Positions 18,649-27,429 of a stretch of DNA of 64,000 bases are shown piece by piece. Source of the stretch: Nitrospirota bacterium. GTDB taxonomy: Bacteria; Nitrospirota; Nitrospiria; Nitrospirales; Nitrospiraceae. The stretch is taken from contig JAUSMA010000021.1 in assembly GCA_030645475.1 (NCBI GenBank), forward strand, positions 62,001 to 126,000, in the 5' to 3' direction. The notes below the pieces were generated by a model. That model was not told the origin of the DNA and searched no databases. It saw only the letters and a list, made by a program, of their open reading frames with translations. Position numbers and translations under genes: made by a program. Each line of letters starts with the position of its first letter. Position 1 is the first letter of the stretch.

Positions 18649-19782
18649 CTACGCCTGTCCCATCATCATCTCAACGTAGATCGCTTCCAACTTGCGGGTC
18701 CTCACCTGGAAATCAAAGTTCTTCTTCACCATGTCTTGCCCTCGACCAGCCATGCGCTTCCACACCTCTGGTGCGGCAAGGAACTCGAGAATACCCGCTG
18801 CGAGCGCGGCAGGTGAATGTGCCGGAACCAACCGTCCGGTTTCTCCGTCCGTGATGACCTCCGGCGTACCGCCTACCCTGGTCGCCAATACAGGCACTTC
18901 CATGAGCAACGCCTCTAACGCCGCATTGGGGAGTCCCTCAGTATGGGACGGAAGCACCATGAGGTCGATGTCTTCAAGCATTCGCTGCGGGTCTCTGATG
19001 TATCCAGGTAAGTGAACAGAATGTTCGAGGCCGAGGGCTCTGATCTGTTCGCACAACTTGGGCCGCTCTGGTCCATCCCCAATCAGAACCAGAGAAACTT
19101 TATGGCCCCTGCTGCTCACGATACCAATAGCGTCGATGAGGTCCGCATGGCCCTTCTCAGCACTCAACCGTCCGATGCTTGCAATCACCGGACTGGAAAC
19201 CGAACGCCCAACCACCTCGGTGAGAACGCCTCGTCGACCGGTTCGACGATAGCGCTCAATCACGATGGCATTGTGTAACAAGCGGATTTTCTCGGGCGGC
19301 ACCCCCGAGCCTACAAGGTCGCGCTCGATTTGTTTCGAAACTGCGATCACTCGATCGAATCTGCCCACGAGGCGTTTGTCTATCGCGGTAAGCACTCGCT
19401 GCTTAAACCCATTCCCGATCCAACCATGCAGGGTCGTCACGATTGGGACGGAATGGAGCTGCGAAGCCAAATACGTAATGACGTCCGATTTCACCTCATG
19501 TGCATGCACAATATCGACCGGGAGCGTTTTCACGAGGTCGATGACCCGCCCGATCAAACGAGGATCATATTGATTGAACCCCCGAAGAAAATGGACTGGC
19601 ATCTCAAGACGTCTGGCTTCAGCCGTAAAGGGGGATTCACCCGACTCGCCACGGATCAGAAACACCCCGAGATGGAGCCGGAATCGCTCACGCGCTATGG
19701 CTCGATGGGTCTCCAGAATAGTCTTACCAGGCCCACCAATTTCGTGGGTATCTCGCAAATGAAGGACATTAAGAGGCCTCAC
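18649..19782 (-). CDS. Glycosyltransferase family 4
   Basis: About 377 residues. RPLNVLHLRDTHEIGGPGKTI begins the acceptor domain, VDIVHAHEVKSDVITYLAS and RLLHNAIVIERYRR follow, and the donor domain shows SIGRLSAEKGHADLID and VLPSHTEGLPNAALEALLMEVPV with the E-x7-E motif. The GTG at 19782 is chosen because it matches the conserved N-terminus and has AAAGGG upstream; an ATG at 19818 would extend 50 bp into the upstream gene. It overlaps that gene by 14 bp and ends 3 bp before the polymerase-like gene. Confidence 0.88.
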   Translation of the reverse strand: MRPLNVLHLRDTHEIGGPGKTILETHRAIARERFRLHLGVFLIRGESGESPFTAEARRLEMPVHFLRGFNQYDPRLIGRVIDLVKTLPVDIVHAHEVKSDVITYLASQLHSVPIVTTLHGWIGNGFKQRVLTAIDKRLVGRFDRVIAVSKQIERDLVGSGVPPEKIRLLHNAIVIERYRRTGRRGVLTEVVGRSVSSPVIASIGRLSAEKGHADLIDAIGIVSSRGHKVSLVLIGDGPERPKLCEQIRALGLEHSVHLPGYIRDPQRMLEDIDLMVLPSHTEGLPNAALEALLMEVPVLATRVGGTPEVITDGETGRLVPAHSPAALAAGILEFLAAPEVWKRMAGRGQDMVKKNFDFQVRTRKLEAIYVEMMMGQA

Positions 19783-20995
19783 AGAGAACCCTTTGATACA
19801 ATTGTTGAACCGACTCAATATTCCTTGAAACGTGAAAATTCTTTATCAAACGGTCCAATCCATTTCGCCCCATAGACTGGGCCAATGTGGGGTCACCCAA
19901 CAATGTGACGATCGCATCCGCAAGCCGTTCCCAATCGCCAGGAGGAAAAGTAAGACCAGTGCGGCCCTCTTCGATGATCTCCCGGACTGCACCAGCGCTT
20001 GCTCCAATGACCGGTTTACTGCATGCCATCGCCTCAAGGAGGACCATTCCAAACGGCTCAGGCAACACCGAAGCATGAATCACCACATCGAACATCATGA
20101 GGTGATCTGCCACATGTTTTTGAAACCCTGCGAAGATGACATGCTGGTCAAGATCGAGGGAACGGACTAGTTCCCGAAGACCACGTTCGTATTCCAGATG
20201 CTCTGGACCAGTATCTCCAACTAATACACATCGGACTGAAGGGAACGTTCTTCGAACTAAATCGATTGCGCGAATGACTGTGTGTTGTCCCTTCCACTCC
20301 TTGATATTTCCAACCATACCCACGATGGCCGCACCCGATTCGATCCCATAGGCACCGCGCAGCGCATCAGGTGTCGTGTGGCGCTGTTTTGCATCGGGAT
20401 CCATTCCGTCATAAATTGTCAGCAAATTTCCATAGTCGATTCCTCGCTCGCGCATATTTTGGCGAACCGCATTAGAAATGCAGATGACGGCGTCCAATCG
20501 TTTCGCAAAATACTTAGCTGCCCTTGAAAAGCTTGCGTTAATTCCACGTTCATGCACGACACATTTGATCCGAGCAAGCCTCGCAGCCAACATCCAATCA
20601 TGGTTATACTGAATCGTATTATTCAGATGAACGATCTGCACCCCTTCCCGTCTCAGGAACCACGTACGAGTCATCGCAGTAAACACGAATTTTCGAAAAA
20701 AATTGAGCACTCTCTGGATCGCCAATCCCGCTGTCTGAATAAAGCGAGGCACTCCAGGCCGAGCAGAAAGACTATCCCCAAACGTAAACGATGTTGGCTT
20801 AGGCCATATGAACGTCCGTATTCCGGCTTCATGAAACTCCGGAAGAAGCGAATGCGTATTCTGAAACACAACCATAGGCTCAAAGCGACTACGATCTAGC
20901 CCCTTCACAAGATACAGAAGACAAAAATACGACCCGCCGACAGTGCCATCGGCGTTACCCTCACAATATAAGACTTTAGCAGGGACTTCGCTCAT
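19769..20995 (-). CDS. Glycosyltransferase family 4
   Basis: About 408 residues, GT-B fold. VLYCEGNADGTVGGSYFCLL begins the acceptor domain, HLNNTIQYNHDWMLAA and CVVHERGINASFSRAA follow, and the donor domain has VGMVGNIKEWKGQHTVI and HASVLPEPFGMVLLEAMACSKPV. The ATG at 20995 overlaps the Wzx stop as ATGA and matches the conserved start; the longer frame from 21076 runs into the flippase gene and is not used. The sugar is not predictable. Confidence 0.9.
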   Translation of the reverse strand: MSEVPAKVLYCEGNADGTVGGSYFCLLYLVKGLDRSRFEPMVVFQNTHSLLPEFHEAGIRTFIWPKPTSFTFGDSLSARPGVPRFIQTAGLAIQRVLNFFRKFVFTAMTRTWFLRREGVQIVHLNNTIQYNHDWMLAARLARIKCVVHERGINASFSRAAKYFAKRLDAVICISNAVRQNMRERGIDYGNLLTIYDGMDPDAKQRHTTPDALRGAYGIESGAAIVGMVGNIKEWKGQHTVIRAIDLVRRTFPSVRCVLVGDTGPEHLEYERGLRELVRSLDLDQHVIFAGFQKHVADHLMMFDVVIHASVLPEPFGMVLLEAMACSKPVIGASAGAVREIIEEGRTGLTFPPGDWERLADAIVTLLGDPTLAQSMGRNGLDRLIKNFHVSRNIESVQQLYQRVLCEAS

Positions 20996-22485
20996 GGGGC
21001 TTCGCGAACCGGGAAAATTGACAATCTGTGACTCGCCAACTGCGTCTGGATATCTCGCAGATTGAAGAGGAGGCACAGCGAAGCGCCGACTACTGTCACC
21101 AATACCAGGCCTGGCACGGAGTCACTTACAACAAATGATTTGACAGCGATAAGAACTGCGGCCAACACCGCACCCTGCACGATGGCGACTCCCAACGGTT
21201 GAACTGTGGCAATGACGGGAACCCCGATCACTCTACGGGATAAAAAGACGCCAACTACAAACTGAGCCGCCATCGGCAAGGCCACTGCCGCACTCGCACC
21301 GGCAAGGCCGTAGGAAATGGTCAGTGGGTACAGCAAACCCAGCACGAGAACAAGCCGCGAGGTGTTCATATAGAAATCGATGTGAGGTTTACCAATCGCG
21401 TTATAGAGATAGCCATTCAGCATCCACAACGCCTGGAAGCATCCGAAAATTGCCAAAATCTGCAGTGGTACCGCGGCGGCAGCCCATTTGGCTCCATACA
21501 ACGCAGTCACAATGTCGTGGGCAAGCACCACAATTCCAACCGAGATCGGCACAACCACAGCGACAACCAAGCGGACCCCCCGCACATACTCTACCCGCAA
21601 CTGCACCAAATCGGCTTGGAGCTTGCTGAACATAGGGAAAAGCACCTTCGCGATCACCTTCGATAAATTTGTCGAGGGGATATTGGCCAAGGTATAGGCC
21701 ACCGTGTAAAACCCCAGCGCCTCCATGCCCAAGAGCTTCCCGATCATCGCGCTGTCAAGCTGATTGGTCAAGAAAACAACAACTGCTAACCCCGTCATGA
21801 ATTTCCCATATGAAAACAACTCTCTGGCAATCACGGGATCGAAACGGAAACGCGGTCGTCCAGGCACCATCACGTACGACAATACCACCGAAATAACAGA
21901 AGAGATGAGCTGGGAATAGACGAGCGCCCAAACATCCCGCAGCCAATACGCTAATCCTAACCCTATTATTGTACTGAGCACCCCACCAACTTGATCCAGA
22001 TAGGTCAGACGTTTAAAATCCAACTCTTTCTGCAGCGCAATTGTATTAATATTATTGAAGCCCGTTAAGATAAAACTGATCCCAATCACTGCGACAATCG
22101 GTTGCAACACCGCTTCATTATAAAACGCTGCAACCAAGGGCGAGACGAGGAACGCAATCACTGCCAGCCCGACACCACGTAGCACCCAAAGCGTAAACGC
22201 CGTATCCCTGGCGTCTTCGAAACGCTCCTGTCGATGAATCAGCGCGGCACCGAATCCCGTTTCGGTAAAGATCTCGATCCCCCGAATCACCATCGAGCAG
22301 ATCGCCATGAGCCCGAAGATTTCCGGCGTCAGGAGTCGGGCCATAATTATCGAACGGAGGAAGGAGAGTCCCGCACCAAGGACACTCGACAAGGTAACCC
22401 ACACGCCAGACCTGATCGCCTTGTGTTGCAGCGATCCATCTGACCGATCCAGGAATCGGCTGAGTCTCTTAAACAAGTCCACCAC
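20992..22485 (-). CDS. wzx: Polysaccharide flippase, Wzx/MATE-like (lipopolysaccharide biosynthesis protein)
   Basis: A 497-residue inner-membrane protein with about 12-14 hydrophobic segments. RSGVWVTLSSVLGAGLSFLRSIIMARLLTPEIFGLMAI at the N-terminus (here in two blocks) is the typical polysaccharide-synthase/flippase opening, and FYTVAYTLANIPSTNLSKVIAKVLFP in the middle is a characteristic block. It should move undecaprenyl-pyrophosphate-linked repeat units to the periplasm, matching the Wzy-like, Wzc-like and Wza-like proteins of the same locus. The start is a GTG at 22485. It is the first gene after a 200 bp gap containing a hairpin. Confidence 0.9.
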   Translation of the reverse strand: MVDLFKRLSRFLDRSDGSLQHKAIRSGVWVTLSSVLGAGLSFLRSIIMARLLTPEIFGLMAICSMVIRGIEIFTETGFGAALIHRQERFEDARDTAFTLWVLRGVGLAVIAFLVSPLVAAFYNEAVLQPIVAVIGISFILTGFNNINTIALQKELDFKRLTYLDQVGGVLSTIIGLGLAYWLRDVWALVYSQLISSVISVVLSYVMVPGRPRFRFDPVIARELFSYGKFMTGLAVVVFLTNQLDSAMIGKLLGMEALGFYTVAYTLANIPSTNLSKVIAKVLFPMFSKLQADLVQLRVEYVRGVRLVVAVVVPISVGIVVLAHDIVTALYGAKWAAAAVPLQILAIFGCFQALWMLNGYLYNAIGKPHIDFYMNTSRLVLVLGLLYPLTISYGLAGASAAVALPMAAQFVVGVFLSRRVIGVPVIATVQPLGVAIVQGAVLAAVLIAVKSFVVSDSVPGLVLVTVVGASLCLLFNLRDIQTQLASHRLSIFPVREAP

Positions 22486-22594
22486 TACAAATTACCTTTC
22501 CCGCGCCCACAGATGTCCGAGTAAGCCGCTACCAAGAAAAACATCCCTGCCTAAATCATCAAATCAATAATGCGACAAAAACTCACAAGAGCTG

Positions 22595-22618
22595 ACTAGG
22601 GGAGGAGACTCCACTAGT
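22595..22618 (-). terminator. Possible hairpin terminator or unit boundary between the tyrosine phosphatase and wzx
   Basis: An imperfect inverted repeat, ACTAG plus GGAG against CTCC plus CTAGT with one mismatch and a 4-base loop. On the minus strand a T5 run appears about 15 nt after the hairpin, so termination strength would be weak. It lies about 70 nt past the phosphatase stop and about 110 nt before wzx, and may split the array into two transcripts. Confidence 0.35.
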
Positions 22619-22685
22619 TAGATCGTCCATAGTCGGTTCGGCATTGGAGCATGTAACCTATCGCATTTTGAGGACAGGTGTTGGA

Positions 22686-23273
22686 TTAGACAGACTCTGG
22701 TTTTGATCCTACCGTGGCAAACAGACTCTTGAGACACAGGCTCACTCGATCAAAACACTCTTCAAAAACGCTGGGAGGGCCTCCGTAGGGGTCTTGAATA
22801 TTGAAGGCAGCGTAGCCACGGTACTTCGCCGACTCTTTCGGATCCAACAACGGGAGAAGAAACAGCTTCTCGTGATGGTGCTGAAAGGATGATTGGAGCG
22901 CTGCATATTGCCAAGCTTCCATGGCAATGATCATATCGTAGGACTCCACAAGATCCAGTGAAATCGATTGTGAACGATGCTTTTCAAGGTGAATGCCGTA
23001 TAGTTTCGCACCGTGGATCGCATCGTTCGGAGACGATATGGACTTAGGGACATCTAACCCGGCTGACCCGAACTTCATTCCCGAAACTAGACCTTCACCC
23101 TGCATCTTTAAGGCAATATGCTCAGCGAAAGGACTTCGACAGATGTTCCCTTTGCAGACGAACAGCATGGACCGAGGATTGGCAGGGATAGCAGGCACAT
23201 AGATACGTGGGCCACGAAGCGTCCAATAGAGATCAACCAACCCTCGCTTCAGCAATCTTGCGGCTGATCTCAT
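22686..23273 (-). CDS. Low-molecular-weight protein-tyrosine phosphatase
   Basis: This 195-residue protein has the LMW-PTP signature MLFVCKGNICRSPFAEH, with nucleophile Cys40 and Arg46 of the C-x5-R(S) loop, and IQDPYGG with the general-acid aspartate near the C-terminus. About 35 residues precede the fold, longer than in Wzb. In Wzy-dependent systems a Wzb-type phosphatase removes phosphate from the tyrosine kinase Wzc, so its partner is probably the kinase at 45165-47486, although the two genes are 22 kb apart. The start overlaps the hydrolase 1 stop (ATGA). Confidence 0.9.
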   Translation of the reverse strand: MRSAARLLKRGLVDLYWTLRGPRIYVPAIPANPRSMLFVCKGNICRSPFAEHIALKMQGEGLVSGMKFGSAGLDVPKSISSPNDAIHGAKLYGIHLEKHRSQSISLDLVESYDMIIAMEAWQYAALQSSFQHHHEKLFLLPLLDPKESAKYRGYAAFNIQDPYGGPPSVFEECFDRVSLCLKSLFATVGSKPESV

Positions 23274-24265
23274 CGACGCCCCTCCAACTCAGAGCGAACA
23301 GACGCCTCTGCCAGGCCACTAAGGCGACGAAGCCACATGCTGCACTGGTCCAGCATGTCCTCTTCCCACTCACGGAATGAAAAGATATGGTTTGCATCTT
23401 GTGTCACATGGATCTCATACCAGGAGGTGTACGATTCTAATTCGGCACGATTCCGCTCCACGAATTTCTTCTCAAACTCGTAGTAGAGTCGATCCATTCC
23501 GGCAAACACCAGATACACGTACCGCGACGTGGAAACCATCTGGCGAAAAGCAGGAGCAAAATAGGGATTCGTATTGTCCGCCTCTTCGCTTGGGCTGGAC
23601 GAAGGAGAGGCCTGCCTTGCAGGCTTGAGTCGTGCCAGAACCGGCTTGAGCAACAACCGCGCGATCAGCTTGTAGTCACTTTGAAAGGTCACAAAACGGG
23701 CCCACGAGCGCCAGGATCCGAGAGTCCACAACTTTCTGAGGTAATCGTCACGCATACCCTTCGACTGTACGTCGGTCATATATTTTGTGAAATCGATGCG
23801 GGACCCATCAATGATGACCGGGATTGCCAGCCCAAGCAGACAGATGACTCGCGGATCTCGTGCCCCGGCAAAGAGCCCAGTGATCGCACCACCGCACAAT
23901 CCTGAAACGATAAACTGCGATGTTCCATAGGTCTGCTGCATCCAATCCATTGCGGCAATCGTATCATCGATGTAGCGGCCCACCTGGATCGCCCCATAGA
24001 GATCGGCTAAATACTCCTCGTGCACTTCCCCTTCTGAATCGCCCAGGCCGTAGAAGTCGAATCGTAGGACCGGGTACCCGAGCGACACGAACCGCTCCGT
24101 CATCTTCACGTATAGCCGGTGGGGAGCGACCCGCATCTTCACCCCCGGCGATAAGAGAATAATTGCGACGCCGGACTTGCAGGGGTCCGCAGGCTGGTGA
24201 AACATCCCGAACAGGCGGGCACCCGCCTTATTACAGAAGGTCACCGGAGTTACGTCACTGATCAT
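23270..24265 (-). CDS. Alpha/beta hydrolase, exosortase A-associated hydrolase 1 type
   Basis: About 331 residues with an alpha/beta-hydrolase fold: VAIILLSPGVKMRVAPHRLYVKM, LRFDFYGLGDSEGE and the nucleophile elbow FIVSGLCGGAITGL. The elbow carries cysteine, not serine, in the G-x-C-x-G position. A histidine follows in TQDANHIFSFREWE. This fits the family I know as TIGR03100, found with XrtA/PEP-CTERM polysaccharide loci. Substrate unknown; an ester or thioester is plausible given the carrier protein nearby. The ATG at 24265 overlaps the hydrolase 2 stop (ATGA). Confidence 0.85.
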   Translation of the reverse strand: MISDVTPVTFCNKAGARLFGMFHQPADPCKSGVAIILLSPGVKMRVAPHRLYVKMTERFVSLGYPVLRFDFYGLGDSEGEVHEEYLADLYGAIQVGRYIDDTIAAMDWMQQTYGTSQFIVSGLCGGAITGLFAGARDPRVICLLGLAIPVIIDGSRIDFTKYMTDVQSKGMRDDYLRKLWTLGSWRSWARFVTFQSDYKLIARLLLKPVLARLKPARQASPSSSPSEEADNTNPYFAPAFRQMVSTSRYVYLVFAGMDRLYYEFEKKFVERNRAELESYTSWYEIHVTQDANHIFSFREWEEDMLDQCSMWLRRLSGLAEASVRSELEGRR

Positions 24266-25110
24266 CGTCCCTCCACCCACGCTGATGTTGTCTCAAACAG
24301 ATTCGGTGCTGTCCGGTACCACTGTTTAATTTCTTTCCAAAACGGCTCCTCCACCACTTCACGAATATCGGCAGACGGATACGTCTCTTGTAACGCCTTC
24401 ACCTCAGAGCGAATGGGTTGCCCTGCTCTTCCCATCTGGACGATCAAGCAGGGTCCCGCAAACCGCTTCCCCCCTTCGTTGAGCTTCACGGCCGAGGCTT
24501 GCTCGTAGCAGGGATAGGCGATCTCATACCCATCGACGTTCACCGTACGCCCCTCCTCCCGCATCATCCTGACCAAAGCCTCGCGGTTGTGACGAATCTC
24601 CTTATATATCGCCGTTTGGGTCGTCAGATTCACGCGGAGCAACTCCTGCATATACTTCCCGCCATCAACAATCGGCTCCCATAAGACGAGCTTGCCGACA
24701 GTCGGGCACCGCTCAGCCGCAAGCGCGGCGAGGGTCGCACCAAAACGCAGCCCCAGCAATCCCACGCTCAGCGCCGTCCCGCTCGACCGCTCTAGCAGCC
24801 TGATGGCACACCCGATATCGGAGAGCATCGTGTCCACTGATGAGTCTGAAAATTGTCCCTGGCTATCACCATTTCCCATTGCGTCGAAACGAAGCACCCA
24901 TGCGCCGCGAGCAGCCAGCATTCTCGCAAACGACACGTACACCCGTTGCGCCCATAACTTCTCTTCGGCAAACGGATGGCAAAACACCCAACCCCATCCC
25001 GACGGGGCTGCAGCCGGCTCATGCAAGACGCCAAAGAGCCGATACGATCCATTCTCGAAAAACATCGGAGTTTCAATCGCTGAGGTCTTTATCTCTGGGA
25101 GGGTGTCCAC
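24262..25110 (-). CDS. Alpha/beta hydrolase-like protein, exosortase A-associated hydrolase 2 type
   Basis: This 282-residue protein has WGWVFCHPFAEEKLWAQRVY, LRFDAMGNGDSQGQFSD and the elbow VGLLGLRFGATLAALAA. The expected nucleophile position of the G-x-S-x-G motif is arginine, so it may be non-hydrolytic or use another residue. This matches the family I know as TIGR03101. It is paired with hydrolase 1, as is usual for these families, suggesting a heteromeric or sequential function. The GTG at 25110 overlaps the upstream glycosyltransferase by 22 bp. Confidence 0.83.
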   Translation of the reverse strand: MDTLPEIKTSAIETPMFFENGSYRLFGVLHEPAAAPSGWGWVFCHPFAEEKLWAQRVYVSFARMLAARGAWVLRFDAMGNGDSQGQFSDSSVDTMLSDIGCAIRLLERSSGTALSVGLLGLRFGATLAALAAERCPTVGKLVLWEPIVDGGKYMQELLRVNLTTQTAIYKEIRHNREALVRMMREEGRTVNVDGYEIAYPCYEQASAVKLNEGGKRFAGPCLIVQMGRAGQPIRSEVKALQETYPSADIREVVEEPFWKEIKQWYRTAPNLFETTSAWVEGR

Positions 25111-26249
25111 AGTTCCTGCCGCACTCCTTTCCCGTATTTAAACCAGGCCACGAGAATCGCCGCATTGACCATCGAAAAATAGAGTGCGATCTTGCCAAAA
25201 AGCGAGTGCCGGATGTAGCTCCATCCTGAAAACGCTAAGAGGGCCGCTCCATAGAACGCGACCTGGACGATCACCACGAGATTAAACCATGGCGAGCCGA
25301 GTAGCGTGATCGAACTGGCCAGCGCCATAACCAGGAAAAATGGCACCGACCACCGCAAGGCCTTATGTGACAGCACCTCAAAGGCAAACATTCCAAAACG
25401 AATGGGGTTCAGCACTCGAACATAGGCAAACAATGTGGTCATCCCTCGAATCAACGTGCGGACCTTCCGTTCGAACTCCTGTTTGGAGTCCTTTACGCTG
25501 GTCATGGCGCCCACCGCTTCCGGCTCGCTGACTGCGCGAAATCCTTGTTCCACGGTCCTGAGTACAGAAAGAAAATCAGGCGCCAGACCTTCTAGGAACG
25601 GCCCGCAGAGTTCGCGCCGTTGTGCGTAGAACGATCCGCTCGCTCCCACGATGGAATGCACCTTCGACTCGAGACGCCGGACCAGTAATTCGTACCGCCC
25701 ATACCAGGCTTCCCCTCCTGACTCAGCAATCTTGTCTTCTCCGGAAATACACCCGACTTCCGGATCGCAAAATCCCCGAACGATATGGCGCAACGCATCG
25801 GGCTCTAATTCAATCGCCGCATCCGAAAAGACGAGGATGTCATGTTTTGCATGATCGAGACCCGCATTCAACGCAGCCCCCTTACCCTGCCGTACTGGAA
25901 GCTCGATCAGGGTCATCGTCCCAGACGCTCGCATCTTGATGAGCTCCACCGTTCGGTCGGTGGACCCATCCGACACGAACAATACCTGGAGCCGATCAGC
26001 CGGATAACGAAGGGTCGCCGTATTGACGATCTTCCGCTCGATCCTTGCCTCTTCATTACAGACCGGAATAATCATCGATACTGAGGGATAAAAGGGGGCG
26101 TCTCCGTTCTCCCGCCGCCCCTGCCGTCCCAAAAAACGGCCCAGCGCCCACAGCACGACCGGATAGCCGAGATAGGGGTAGACGACACCGAACGCGGAGA
26201 GCCAAAACAGAACTTCTATCACTCGCACTGTCGTACTCCCGTCAATCAT
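25089..26249 (-). CDS. Membrane-bound glycosyltransferase family 2
   Basis: A 386-residue GT2 enzyme. A membrane segment at about residues 9-35 precedes the GT-A domain, which shows SVSMIIPVCNEEARIERKI, VLFVSDGSTDRTVELI, GKGAALNAGL and VFSDAAIELEPDALR. Three more hydrophobic segments fill the C-terminal 120 residues. This layout is that of processive or polyprenyl-linked transferases such as IcaA-like enzymes, though the QxxRW motif is not evident. It overlaps the ATP-grasp gene by 8 bp and hydrolase 2 by 22 bp. Confidence 0.88.
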   Translation of the reverse strand: MIDGSTTVRVIEVLFWLSAFGVVYPYLGYPVVLWALGRFLGRQGRRENGDAPFYPSVSMIIPVCNEEARIERKIVNTATLRYPADRLQVLFVSDGSTDRTVELIKMRASGTMTLIELPVRQGKGAALNAGLDHAKHDILVFSDAAIELEPDALRHIVRGFCDPEVGCISGEDKIAESGGEAWYGRYELLVRRLESKVHSIVGASGSFYAQRRELCGPFLEGLAPDFLSVLRTVEQGFRAVSEPEAVGAMTSVKDSKQEFERKVRTLIRGMTTLFAYVRVLNPIRFGMFAFEVLSHKALRWSVPFFLVMALASSITLLGSPWFNLVVIVQVAFYGAALLAFSGWSYIRHSLFGKIALYFSMVNAAILVAWFKYGKGVRQELWTPSQR

Positions 26250-27429
26250 GATTCGAAAGCCATCGCTTGGCTTCGTGGATTCCCGGTTTCATGTCCGAAA
26301 GCCGAAAGATCTCATTGTACATATCCTTCTGCCACAGTCTCATAAAACGGATGATTGAGCGAAATCTTCCGTCATGTCCAGGAGGAAGATGAAGCACGTC
26401 CCGGCGCTTAAAGAGCCGCATCATCAACGCGTCGAGATCGCCTAAAAACCACCGACTTTTAACCCCGACTCGATAGGTATCGACCGGTTTGACCGGCTCA
26501 TCCGCCATCGTCTGAAGCAAGAGAGCTGGAAAATCAACGCCGGCATCAATCGCCAGTTGCAATGACCCCCAAAAGCGGCCGTTGATTTCCATCAACTTCA
26601 AGGTCTGATCAGCCAGATCCATCTTGAACTCAACCATCGCCACCCCTTGCCATCTCAATTCATCGAGCAGTGCCTGGGCGTAGCGCTTGGCTTGAGGAGA
26701 AACCGGCACACTCTCACGGAGCACGCTCACCCCGCCAGACGGAGGCTTTTCACGGAGTCGCCGATGGCTGAACTGAGCCACCAGCTTGCCACGCTGATAA
26801 CACATGAACACGCCGACACCGGGGCCAACGATCCGCTGCTGAAGAAGAATTGGATATTCACTAGGGTGCTTCGCGGCGAGAATCTCTGTGAGATCGTTCG
26901 CGTTTTCTGCGTAGGTCACAGATGTCGATTGCCACGTGCCATTCACAAGAATGCGTGACCGGTGGGGCTTGACGACGATCGGGAAAGACAGCCCCTCTGG
27001 CCACTGAGGGCGATCACCGGGTCTCGTCAAGACCACGCCGGTCGGAATGGGTATCGACAGCTTCTCCGCAAGCGCCAACACATCAACCTTGTTTGCCGCT
27101 CTATCGAACGTGGCAACGTCCGGAAACGGCACTCGACTGTGCTGCTCGAATGCGGACTTATGCTCGGCCACCAATGCCGTCGTAATCTCAGCGACCGGCA
27201 ACACCACATCGATCTGCAACTCCTTCACCGTCCGTAGAAGCGTCTGGACAAACCCCACACTGTCCAGCACGGGGTCAGGATAGGTCACGCTCTCGACACA
27301 GTACCGCGAGGTCTGAGCCAACGACGGCTGAACCTTTTCTCCGACAACAATCGAGTGCCCCTTGCTCCCCAGGGAACGGGTAATCGCCAAGGCAGCGCGA
27401 TTGTCACCGTCGGTCACGAGAATCTTCAA
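26242..27429 (-). CDS. ATP-grasp ligase
   Basis: This 395-residue protein has an N-terminal domain starting KILVTDGDNRAALAITRSLG and a central ATP-grasp fold: FPIVVKPHRSRIL (ATP-binding lysine), PILLQQRIVGPGVGVFM, MVEFKMDLADQTLKLMEINGRFWGSL (metal-binding Glu and Asn). These enzymes make an amide or ester bond by way of an acyl-phosphate. The substrate is unknown; in this locus it could add an amino acid to a sugar. The start is an unusual TTG overlapping the upstream stop as TTGA, so coupled translation is likely. Confidence 0.85.
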   Translation of the reverse strand: MKILVTDGDNRAALAITRSLGSKGHSIVVGEKVQPSLAQTSRYCVESVTYPDPVLDSVGFVQTLLRTVKELQIDVVLPVAEITTALVAEHKSAFEQHSRVPFPDVATFDRAANKVDVLALAEKLSIPIPTGVVLTRPGDRPQWPEGLSFPIVVKPHRSRILVNGTWQSTSVTYAENANDLTEILAAKHPSEYPILLQQRIVGPGVGVFMCYQRGKLVAQFSHRRLREKPPSGGVSVLRESVPVSPQAKRYAQALLDELRWQGVAMVEFKMDLADQTLKLMEINGRFWGSLQLAIDAGVDFPALLLQTMADEPVKPVDTYRVGVKSRWFLGDLDALMMRLFKRRDVLHLPPGHDGRFRSIIRFMRLWQKDMYNEIFRLSDMKPGIHEAKRWLSNHD

